Made by a program: the position numbers and the translations under genes. The notes below the pieces were generated by a model. The model ran no database searches, was not told where the DNA came from, and was given only the letters and a program-made list of their open reading frames with translations. Positions 17,038 through 24,636 of a stretch of DNA of 24,636 nucleotides are shown here, in pieces (position 1 is the first letter of the stretch; each line of letters begins with the position of its first letter). Source of the DNA: Chara braunii (taxonomy: Eukaryota > Streptophyta > Charophyceae > Charales > Characeae); NCBI GenBank assembly GCA_003427395.1, contig BFEA01000164.1, positions 2,023,804-2,048,439 of the forward strand, given 5' to 3'.

Positions 17038-17789
17038 GAGAAATTCAAGCAAGAGAGGTAGCCTTGGGTGTAGCGGTGGTGGAGTGATGGGAGGAGTTGG
17101 ATATGAATCATGGTGGCGTAGATTTTCTCGGACGGCTTGTGGTCAGGGCGTCGAGAGAGGGCATTGGCTACGCGGTTGCTTTTGCCGAGGTTGTGGCAAA
17201 TGGTGAATGTGAACCGGGCAAGAAAGTCTAACCAGCGGGCTTGGCGTGGCATGATGTCTTTCTTAGTGAGGATAGAGGAGACGATGGTGTTGTCCATGCA
17301 TATGGTGAAGTATTGCCTGTCAAGGTACGGGCGCCAGACTTTGAGGGCGTGGATCACGGCAAGGAGTTTCTTCTCGTTGGAGGGTTAGTTCATCTCCATG
17401 GGAAGGAGCTGCTTGCTAGTGAAGGCGATGGGGTACTCGCCGGTTGGAGCCTCGGGGTGGGGGGGGGGGTCTTTGATGGAGGGGGTTTCAGAGGTGTCAC
17501 GAGGGAAGTGTTGCGATAGGACCGCTCCAATGGTGAATTGAGTTGCGTCAGTGGTAACGTAGAAATGTGGAGAAGGGTCGGTGATCTTGAGGACGGGGAC
17601 CGTGGTGATGGTTTGTTTGAGGAAGTTGAAGGCGTTTTGGCAGCGGTCGTTCCAATTGAAGGGCTCGTCCTTGTGTGTGAGTTTGTGGAGTGGGTAAGAG
17701 GTGTCGAAGGGCCAAGTCCACAGACTTCCGGAAGGTTCGAAAGTGGTCCTTCCAACGTTGCTCGCAGCAGATAGGAGGCAAGTGGGCAA
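17019..17789 (-). pseudogene. RT-thumb/RNase H fragment of a second Ty3/gypsy element
   Basis: The minus frame reads KDEPFNWNDRCQNAFNFLK (end of RT), HFYVTTDATQFTIGAVLSQH (RNase H first Asp), then an in-frame TAA at 17385-17387 in place of Tyr (MEMN-stop-PSNEKKLLAVIHALKVW), then TICMDNTIV, MPRQARWLDFLARFTF and RVANALSRRPDH. The last motif has Asn where RNase H normally has the catalytic Asp (VADALSR). Homology starts abruptly near 17720 and ends at 17019. It is distinct in sequence from the RNase H of element 1, so it is a different element, possibly the outer one whose chromodomain lies at 11425-11689. Confidence 0.8.
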
Positions 17790-19400
17790 GTGGTGAAGTA
17801 CACCCTTGTTGAGTCAGCGGTACCGGTGTCGAGCGCATTGGCCCCCGCCTTTTCTCGCGAAGAGGCGGGAACCCTGTCGGCCATGTCATGCAGGAGTTTA
17901 AACAGAAACTATAGAGACAACTTGGGGACGACGCAAAACATTCCGCGAACCGCCGAGACGGCCGCGGTTGCGACGTCCCTTTGCCGCTCTAGCCGGGTGC
18001 GCCAGTTGTACATCCCGCGGTTCCCTACGACAGGACAGGTTCCCGCGGGGCACAACCTGCTTCCCTAAGGAGTTGTCACCACCTTTAGGGGCGTATCCCT
18101 ACCGAGCTACTGACCCACGTGCGAAAGTTTTTACATGTAGTTGCATAGGTGGGTCAACCAAGGGCGTTTGTTCACTCGCTGTAGTATAGGTACGCGTGAT
18201 TAAAACGTCTATCGAACCCGTACATCGCTCGTTCCTTAGGGCGCTGATCTCCTAAGTACGAAGCGTACACCGGTCAACAAGGATGGTCTTAACCAAGCGT
18301 GAAACTTCCTTGCCCCTTTAAACACTAGTCAAAAGAAAGTTATAATAATCACACGTAGTTATACCAAAAGGAACTGTACTTAGTCGATAGGAATGTATAT
18401 CCCACTGGAATGATAATCGAAAAAATCAAAATCATCATTAGATACCCAAGATCAAAATGAAACTCGACCACCCAGGGTCGATCTCCTAAAAAATCATACC
18501 GCCGCCAACGAGAAGTTGGCTTTTGACAATAACATATATGCAGTCGACATGGTAGTCGTACAACCTTAGTTTTGACTTGATGAGATGCGTTGCCAAAGTT
18601 ATTCATTCCATATACCGCCGACCTAAGAGTAAACACGTACATTCGTCTTCACCGATCCATAGTTTTCTTGGATGACACACTGTTTTGTGAATGATTCTTG
18701 ACCAGGTGCATTATTTGAGGTGTTGCATATTTCTCCCTCTAGGAAGTGGTCTGGGGTACTCCTCCTCCTCGCCCGAGCACAAGACTCGAATCTCAGAAGT
18801 CGGGCGATCTCCACCGAATCGGCAAAGTACCCCCCTGTAGAACGGTCCACTCTGGGTCGATAACAGGGTTGACTTCTAAAGCAACGAACCCCCGCCCCAG
18901 ATGCTTCCTTGAAAGAGAGAAAGCGTCCACCGCAAGTAAATTTTTAGTTATTCTCATCTTCCCCTGCCTAAGGTAATTTAAACGGAAAGAGTCAGAGGTG
19001 ATAGAGAATGAGAATCATTTGGACATGTAAAGGTAGATAAAGTCATTCAGGATAGAAAGGGTCAATCCTTGGGAAGAGTAAAATTCATTATGCTTTGATT
19101 CTCTTTCTGTTGTCAAAATTTCTTTTCTCACGGCACCCATCGATTATCCTTCAAAAATAGCAAATTCACCCAACTCACTGACAAAAGGAAAAAGGTAAGG
19201 AGGCGAAACTCTCTGTTCTTTTGTCAAATAGGATTTTGTCCCACTTTTATACATAGTCTTTTTACTCACCTGCACACCACGCAGACAACACAATCAAAAA
19301 AAGACAAGCAAAGTCCCACTACTCACGTCACACCCACCTTTTCACCCAATGCATGACGCCCACAACCCACTCAACCTTTTCTCCTGAACATTCAGAGCAA
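17790..19400. other. Unassigned sequence, no gene seen
   Basis: The first 100 bases on minus could be a gag-like start (MADRVPASSREKAG from 17884) that runs into the RNase H fragment, but this is too short to judge. Beyond that the sequence is of mixed composition with frequent stops. Open frames at 18349-18642 and 18623-18850 (minus) and 18746-18976 (plus) resemble no family known to me. It may be an LTR or leader of the second element, or foreign organellar DNA; I cannot tell. Confidence 0.3.
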
Positions 19401-20235
19401 CAGGGTCAAGCAATGTGTGGGTGCACACAGGTGTGAAGGGAGTCTGAGTCGTCCACTGACCTTGAGTGAAGTGGTGTCGAAGAAGCACCCTGGCTCACTC
19501 AAGAAAGCCAACCAACAAGCCGTGTGTGCCGCCGAAAGTTGTAGTTTCAAGGAAAATCTTGATCAAACCACCTCTCAGTCGCACGCCTCACCCGTGGTAG
19601 CCCAAGCGTGAAGACGGCGAACCGCATGCGTCCCAAAAAAAACACTCAGTCTGGTACCACATCAGTCCCAACTGGTCCCAAGCGATCCCAGATGGTCCCA
19701 CATGGTTCCAGGCGGTCCCATGCTGTCAAACACTTCGTCGAATGACTATTGAGTCGAAAACCATTTCCGCCACACTTCTAAAAAAAAATAAAACCGGTGC
19801 CGAATCTCAAAACCGCATGCGTTGAGACTGCTGCAAATGACCGCCCGCGTCCCACGTCAGTCCCAACTGAACCCAGGTAGTCCCAAGTAGTCCAGTCCCA
19901 CTGCCGCAAGTGTTGGGTAGTCCCAACAACAAAACATTTATCTCATATGCCGCATTAAAAAAAAAAAAAAATCGTCTGTCGCGCTCAGATTTCGTACCGT
20001 CGCATGCCGTCAACCGCCACCATGTCACTCTGTTGCTGCCGTACACACCAATGGTAGCACACCTTCGTCAAGAAAAGCAGACGCCACGCCTCAACAAAAA
20101 CCTTTCCGTGTCGTGAAAAAAACCTCCACTGTCGTGTTGCACGTCCCACCGTCGTGCCGCAATTCCATTCCAGTGCCGAACCCTCGTCGGAAAATGGCAG
20201 CGCGTCCTCTCGCCGTACCCCGTAAAAAAAAAAAA
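19401..20235. other. Spacer with GTCCCA-rich repeats
   Basis: 19660-19725 and 19850-19925 are built from words such as ggtccca and agtccca at intervals of about 10-12 bp. An A run occurs at 19956-19970. A 64-codon plus frame at 19417-19611 starts at GTG and has no recognisable domain, so it is not called as a gene. Confidence 0.4.
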
Positions 20236-20239
20236 AAAA

Positions 20240-20580
20240 CGGCAGCACTTCGTCGTGTCGTACCATCGTAAAAAAACGGGAGCGCTTCGTCTTGTCGTAC
20301 CACCGTAAAAAAGACGGCAGCGTTTCGCCGCGCCGTCCTACCGTAAAAGAACGGCAGCGCTTTATCGTGTCGTACCACCATAAAAAAAACGGCAGCGCTT
20401 CGCCGTGCCGTACCACCGTAAAAAAAACGGCAGCGCTTTGCCGCGCCGTACTACCGTAAAAAAACGGCAGCGCTTTGCCGTGTCGTACCACCGTAAAAAA
20501 ACGGGAGCGCTTTGCCGTGCCACACCCCTGCAAAACGACGGCGGCGCTCCGCCGCTCGCTGCCAAAAAAGTTCGGCAGCA
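20240..20580. repeat. 37-38-bp hairpin minisatellite, nine to ten copies
   Basis: Units start at about 20240, 20277, 20315, 20352, 20390, 20428, 20465, 20502, 20539 and partly 20573. Each has cggcagcgctttgccg (arms CGGCA/TGCCG), then a gtaccaccgt-type block, then an A run of 4-8, or 16 at 20224-20239 just before the array. On minus each unit reads as a hairpin followed at once by a T run. The 272-codon minus frame covering this array (19985-20803) is repetitive and frame-cycling, so I treat it as a by-product. Confidence 0.9.
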
Positions 20581-21255
20581 CCTTCCCACAAAAGTGGGAA
20601 ATCACCTTGCCGCAGGTCCGTCCTCTTGGTACCGGCGCCAATAAGCGTTGCCGCCCGCCGCTCGCTGTTGAAAAATTTCGGCAGCATTTCCCCACTAAAG
20701 TGGAAAAATAGCCTGCCGCAGGTCCGTTCTGCCGGCACCTGCCGTAGTCCAGTCCACCGACACCTCCACTAGCATGGCCCTGACGTCCGTCACTGCCGCA
20801 CAAAATCCTCCGTCAAATTAATAAAATATGGGCCCCGGACAATATCCAGGCCCAAAGTATACTCCCGCCGTGCCGCCTTGGTCCCGTGGAGTCCCGAGTG
20901 TCGTTCCACCGGACCGGCACCAGCCAGAGGGAAGTGGAGCAGAGTGCTCCCTACCCTGGCTATGGCTGCCCTGCTCCTCTCGTGCTCCATTGCAGACCTC
21001 CAGCCTCCTCTCACGTTGCCTCTGGCAGCTCCTCCAGCAGCCTAGCAACACTCAAGTGTGCTTGCCACACAGTGGCAGCACGAGTGCTTTCTGTGTGGCA
21101 GCTGGGGACAGCTGCCTGTTTTATAGTGGCTGAGGAGGGTTGGACGTCACTCCAACCCCCAGGCAAAATCGCAGGCTCACAATGAGCCCTTGATCTGGCC
21201 AAGACCAAAGGCTAACTGTGGTCGCACGACAACCACAGCCTTAGTGGGGCAGTTT
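20581..21255. other. Unassigned sequence after the minisatellite
   Basis: 20560-20720 keeps diverged echoes of the minisatellite (repeated 'gccgctcgctg', 'cggcagca', 'ttgccgcaggtccgt'; for example 20543-20630 against 20650-20730). From 20820 a 102-codon plus frame rich in Pro, Ser and Cys has no recognised domain. No gene is called. Confidence 0.4.
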
Positions 21256-21389
21256 TTCTTTAACTGCCCCATTTTCTTTTTTCTTTTCTTTATCTCAACT
21301 ATCTCGAATTTTCACGAGATAGTTCTTTAACTGCCCCATTTTCTTTTTTCTTTTCTTCATCTCAACTATCTCGAATTTTCACGAGATAG
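21256..21389. repeat. 67-bp tandem duplication with inverted repeat
   Basis: Copies are 21256-21322 and 21323-21389 and differ at one base (ctttatc/cttcatc). Each contains CAACTATCTCG-aattttca-CGAGATAG. In the second copy the arms reach 13 bp: CTCAACTATCTCG (21361-21373) and CGAGATAGTTGAG (21382-21394). Confidence 0.9.
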
Positions 21390-21634
21390 TTGAGCTTTTG
21401 TCATTTCCAAAATTGTTTTTCTTTTATTTTTCTAATAACGGGTTGGAGAGATATAACCCCTTTCAGTTTGATGTATCTGGACCCATTTTCCAGGGCAGAT
21501 ACATCGTGGAAAAGGCTGTACTTAGCCTTTTCCTTCATGACCCCTCAGTTTTCAGGCTCCTTCTAAAAATGGGAGTGTGACAATACGAGAATGCACAAAA
21601 AAACAAAGAAAATAAACAAAAGAATAATAAAACT

Positions 21635-21916
21635 AACTTCAACTAAAACGCATTTGGCCCTTTCCTTGGCCAGGTTCATGCTGTTGAAACCAACAACCCT
21701 CCCACCTTTAACTCTGCCCTCCCCTGAAAACGGGGAGGGCAGTTGGAGGTTGGGAGAGATAGGGAAACAACTCAAACTTCAACTAAAACGCGTTTGGCCC
21801 TTACCTTGGCCAGGTTCATGCTGTTGAAACCAACAACCCTACCACCTTTTACTCTGCCCTCCCCTGAAAACGGGGAGGGCAGTTGGAGGTTGGGAGAGAG
21901 AGGGAAACAACTCGTG
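21635..21916. repeat. 141-bp tandem duplication with GC-rich hairpin
   Basis: Copies are 21635-21775 and 21776-21916, with only a few substitutions. Each has the perfect 11-bp hairpin CTGCCCTCCCC-tgaaaac-GGGGAGGGCAG (21714-21742 in copy 1), within a longer imperfect foldback (CTCCCACC outside on the left, GGTTGGGAG on the right). Confidence 0.9.
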
Positions 21917-21926
21917 AAAAATCACG
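21905..21926. repeat. 8-bp hairpin beside a B-box-like word
   Basis: AACTCGTG-aaaaat-CACGAGTT lies near 21910-21931 and is followed by gagttcaaatcccg, which resembles the internal B box of tRNA-type Pol III promoters. No tRNA cloverleaf can be built around it. Confidence 0.4.
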
Positions 21927-22540
21927 AGTTCAAATCCCGACAGGCTGGGAGCGGGGTGCAAAAAGTACCCCGACTTTGATGATTTTTAGAAAAATATTTG
22001 CCAAATAAAAAATTCTAGAAAACTTCACGCGCATGGCCTAAGTGCCTGGCCACCTACAGTTTTTTTTTCAGAGCCGAGAAAATTGTTTAACGCCACCAAA
22101 AAAATATTGGCGCAAACTGAAAAATACAGATTTTCAAAAAAATCAGATCCCATTTCTCGTTTTTTTTTTCGTTTCTTTTTCTTCTTTTATTTTCTTTTCT
22201 TTTCTTTTTCTTCTTCCCCCCCTGACAACGGGAAGGCAGCTGGCAGGTCGGGCCGAGAAGGTCCTCCTCTCTCTCATCCTCCTATTTCTCTCTCTCTCTC
22301 TCTCTCTACCTTTTTTACCTTCTACTGGAACATCCTGAGCCGCGAGATCCAAAATCTTGTGGCCACAGATATTCGCCTCAAAACGAAGTGGGAGCTGTTA
22401 TGCTCCCACACAACCAAAATGGTTGTTCTTTTCCTAACCTTGAGGCAACCTGCCTCATTTTCTTTCCCCTTTTTTACCCCGCTGGCCTTGGCCAACGGTC
22501 ACATCGCGGGACACCCTCGTGACCTGTTGAAATACAGACC
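21927..22540. other. A/T- and CT-rich spacer
   Basis: This contains T-rich runs at 22060-22070 and 22159-22217, a (CT)n run at about 22285-22306 and a phrase (ccccctgacaacgggaaggcag, about 22216) echoing the GC hairpin of the 141-bp repeat. The 98- and 162-codon plus frames here are Phe/Ser/Leu-rich by-products of the pyrimidine tracts. Confidence 0.45.
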
Positions 22541-22544
22541 CGAG

Positions 22545-22567
22545 TTCGATCCCCTTCGGGGATCGAA
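22545..22567. repeat. Perfect 10-bp hairpin with UUCG-type loop
   Basis: TTCGATCCCC-ttc-GGGGATCGAA. The top can close as C(TTCG)G, a very stable tetraloop. It resembles the 5' stem-loop of plant U6 RNA (GTCCCTTCGGGGAC) and touches the U6 antisense copy. Confidence 0.75.
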
Positions 22568-22570
22568 ATG

Positions 22571-22675
22571 ATTTTGGAACATTTCTCGATTTATGCGTGT
22601 CGTCCTTGTGCAAAGGGTCATGCTAATCTGGCACGGCCAATCTCGTCTGTCGTCTTCGATCTCGGTATTTGCACG
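22571..22675 (-). pseudogene. U6 snRNA pseudogene
   Basis: Read on minus, AGATTAGCATGACCC, GCACAAGGACGACACGC and ATAAATCGAGAAATGTTCC follow the 3' two thirds of plant U6 with few changes (22571-22629). U6 is the catalytic snRNA of the spliceosome, transcribed by Pol III. Upstream the match weakens: the ACAGAGA box appears as ACAGACGA, the 5' stem-loop is missing, and a word of about 14 bases around GATTGGCC/AGATTAGCATG is duplicated. No Pol III terminator follows: the 3' end is ATC instead of a T run. It is therefore a broken copy. Confidence 0.72.
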
Positions 22676-22729
22676 GTAAAAGTTCGACATGGTAACCTAC
22701 TGGGCTAGCTCCTTTGACGGAAGCTAAGC

Positions 22730-22758
22730 CTGCTACCCTTCTATATGAAGGGTAGCAG
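22730..22758. repeat. Perfect 12-bp hairpin
   Basis: CTGCTACCCTTC-tatat-GAAGGGTAGCAG. A second arm pair, AGCCTGCT to the left and AGCAGGCT at about 22768, lies around it. It is not followed by a T run. Confidence 0.85.
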
Positions 22759-22759
22759 C

Positions 22760-23430
22760 CCAGCAGGCTGCCCAGCCATGGCCATTGGCAGACCTCTTCG
22801 GCCCCCTTTCACAAAGCCAGTCGTGCTGCCGTCGGCATGGCGGCCTCTTGGTCCCACAACACTCACGCCGCCGCCCATTCATCGGGCGGCTCAACCTGAT
22901 GGTGCCGTGGTCAGCCTTTTAGGCCGCGGAAATGGCACTGGCCCTCCATACAAAGTAAACCCCCCGGTCCAAAAATAATAAAGAAAAATGTCCCCTACTT
23001 TCTCCGCGTCGCGGCCCTATACCTAGCGCGACCGCCCTTTTGAGTCTACTTAGGCCCTGAATCGTGTGGCCGCTAGGCTAGGTCTAGTTTTAGCATTCCC
23101 ACGACCGTGTGTTGCCGCGACTCTATTAAGAGCCGCGACTAACCGGTCACACTGGCGACTACCGCTATGATTATCGGACGTCACAAGCGTCCGAATCTAG
23201 ACTTAAACAGTTGTAGTCTTCTCAGTCATAGGGTAGGTCTGAATAATCTTCTGGCAACATCAGTCCCATCAAGTCCCATTTTAATGAAAATGTCAGACAG
23301 CGTCTGACATGGGAAAATCGGGCAGATACCCTTGTAAGGGTTTCTGCCCCGACACCGGTCCCAGTCAGTCCTAGTCCAGTCAAGCAAGTATCGTGTGGGA
23401 CTGTGTGCACCAAGGGCATGGGAAAGGGGC
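22760..23430. other. Unassigned GC-rich sequence
   Basis: A 77-codon plus frame (22745-22978) is Pro/Gly-rich with no recognised domain. 22990-23220 is rich in CG-containing palindromes such as gtcgcggc and agccgcgact. 23290-23360 has 'gtcagacagcgtctgac' (a perfect 8-bp inverted repeat, GTCAGACA..GTCTGAC-like) and 'acccttgtaagggt'. No gene is seen. Confidence 0.35.
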
Positions 23431-23433
23431 AGA

Positions 23434-23457
23434 CCAATGAGTTACAAAAGTATAAAT
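23434..23457 (+). promoter_or_regulatory. CCAAT and TATA box pair
   Basis: CCAAT at 23434-23438 and TATAAAT at 23451-23457, with transcription expected to start near 23480. The two boxes are closer together than in most promoters. The first ATG downstream (23500) opens only 22 codons (MRKRCLSDLCEVVCRV...), ending at TGA 23566-23568. Confidence 0.3.
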
Positions 23458-23568
23458 GAAGAGGCAGCGCCCAGCCATTCATTCATTCCTGCCTAAGCCA
23501 TGCGGAAGCGCTGCTTGAGCGACTTGTGCGAGGTGGTCTGCAGAGTGCCCGAAGACGAAGTGGGCTGA

Positions 23569-24170
23569 AGGGATAGTTAGCCATACCTAGTGAGGGACAG
23601 CGGCCATAGCCGCCATAGTTGATCGACGAGTGTGTTAGTAGTAGTGAGTGAGTGCGAACAGTGGTGTTGGACAGAGTGACGAGAGTTGGGTGGTACAGGC
23701 GTTGATGCGCCATAGCCTGTTGAAGCGAGCTTGTATCTGAACTGTGTTTTCGACTTCCATATCTCTAAGCTTTGAGTGGGCGTTGTGTGCCAGTGTGATT
23801 CGCCATCTGTTTGCATGAGTGCGCACTGGGAAAGAAAGCGAGTCTGATTGCACACTGGCCTTAGCGCAGCAGCATGACCGCATTGCCCGCGTAGGCCAGA
23901 ATGCCTGGCCTGGGCTGCCTCTCTTCCTATATGGAAGTGGCAACCTCCTGGATGTTGCGTGTGGCCTGGCTGGAAGCTTCCAGTAGCTTCCTGTTGGGCC
24001 CCAGTTCCTGCGCCCAGGTCAGAGACTATAGTTGAGGGCCTGGGCCTTTTACAGTTGGGCACGGCCTGAGTCTCCAGACTTGGGCCGTTTGCCGCATTTG
24101 CACAGGACCCCAGGGTAGGTACGTCGACAGACCGCTTTGGCATAGGCCGGTGGCCACTTCATGATGTATC
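23569..24170. other. Unassigned sequence
   Basis: The longest open frame is 188 codons on minus (23577-24143), rich in Thr, Ser, His, Gln and Pro, with no domain or signal I recognise; the plus strand here has many 'gagtg' and 'gcctgg' words. I see no reliable gene. Confidence 0.35.
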
Positions 24171-24546
24171 GGCCCTGCTTTTTTGTGTATGTGCCCAGGC
24201 GCAACTGCCAAGGCCTGGGCCAACTGTACGATGCAGCTTAGTGAGGCTCGCGCGTCCACTCAACCAACTGGCGGGCTGCAACAACCGAAAACCCATATAT
24301 GAAAATGTCGAATTTTGGCCTCTGATGAATATTCAAGCCCGCCTTCACTTAGGGCGGGCCCTGCTTTTTTGTGTATGTGCCCAGGCGCAACTGCCAAGGC
24401 CTGGGCCAACTGTACAACGCAGCTTAGTGAGGTTCACGCGTCCACTCAACCAACTGGCGGGCTGCAACAGCCTGAAAACCCATATATGAAAATGTCGAAT
24501 TTTGGCCTCTGATGAATATTCAAGCCCGCCTTCACTTAGGGCGGGC
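24171..24546. repeat. 186-bp tandem duplication
   Basis: Copies are 24171-24356 and 24357-24546, differing at a few bases (for example gtacgatgcag/gtacaacgcag, aacaaccg/aacagcctg). Each carries hairpin GCCCAGGC-gcaactgccaag-GCCTGGGC (24193-24220 in copy 1) and, at its end, GCCCGCC-ttcacttag-GGCGGGC. The open frames here repeat with the units and are not called. Confidence 0.92.
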
Positions 24547-24636
24547 ACTTGGCTTGCTGGGGGCCTCTGCCTGGGACATGTGTATGTCTGATAGGGGTTC
24601 GGTGAGGGCTCGTTCCTCACAGAAGGCTCTACAAGT

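Larger units (their letters stand above)
21576..23151 (+). mobile_element. Possible plus-strand LTR (tentative)
   Basis: TGTGAC at 21576-21581 follows a purine run (aaaaatgggag) and GTCACA at 23146-23151 is its exact inverse; one base later comes TGGCGACTACC, which could pair with a tRNA 3' end. The ends fit an LTR of 1576 bp, but there is no second copy in the window and no coding sequence to confirm it. Confidence 0.22.

Noticed and set aside
17890-18960. Organellar or rRNA insertion
   Set aside because: I could not match any conserved rRNA, tRNA or organellar gene segment; a database search would be needed to decide.
19985-20803. 272-codon minus-strand frame
   Set aside because: It is a translation of the 37-38-bp minisatellite cycling through frames, with no start context or domain.
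22480-22567. tRNA gene near cccgagttcgatcccc
   Set aside because: A B-box-like word and a possible anticodon-like stem exist, but T-arm and acceptor pairing cannot be completed.
23577-24143. 188-codon minus-strand frame
   Set aside because: Low-complexity Ser/Thr/His/Gln/Pro composition, no domain, no splice or promoter support.

Overview
The window looks like repeat-dominated nuclear DNA of a plant-lineage eukaryote. The evidence is a degenerate U6 snRNA copy of plant type, a primer-binding site resembling those paired with initiator Met tRNA in plant LTR retrotransposons, Ty3/gypsy chromovirus pol and gag remnants, many diverged minisatellites and isolated N bases. A streptophyte alga such as Chara would fit, but that is inference. 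There is no bacterial gene organisation, rRNA, CRISPR or intact long host gene.

Layout. 1-310: LTR-like fragment related to 9092-9451. 440-1901 (-): broken retrotransposon gag, behind a leader, a primer-binding site at 2944-2955 and an LTR end at 2959. 3960-4370: minisatellite of about 33 bp. 4448-7729 (+): a chain of short open segments with splice-like borders and compatible phases, the best candidate for a host gene; its proposed first intron holds a 1.2-kb pyrimidine tract. 8131-10351: probable LTR (LTR2, read on -), preceded on the - strand by a purine tract, a 53-bp minisatellite and a chromodomain fragment (11425-11690). 11690-13603: second probable LTR (LTR1) with TGTTAC/GTAACA ends. 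13615-16987 (-): degraded protease-RT-RNase H-integrase-chromodomain pol whose 3' LTR is LTR1. 17019-17789 (-): RNase H fragment of another Ty3/gypsy element. 17890-20235: no recognisable gene. 20240-20580: hairpin plus A-run minisatellite. 21256-21916: two tandem duplications carrying strong hairpins. 22541-22675: U6-derived sequence. 24171-24546: 186-bp tandem duplication.

Reading of the history: the pol element appears to sit inside an older Ty3/gypsy element, whose chromodomain lies on one side and possibly its RNase H on the other. A later deletion seems to have removed the 5' LTR, gag and protease active site of the inner element. Neither pol could give a full protein as it stands: element 1 has eight in-frame stops and one frameshift. 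I do not see a new defence or metabolic system here. The items most worth checking are the candidate spliced gene, the nested retroelements and their transition-type stops, the U6 chimera and the hairpin/T-run minisatellite.
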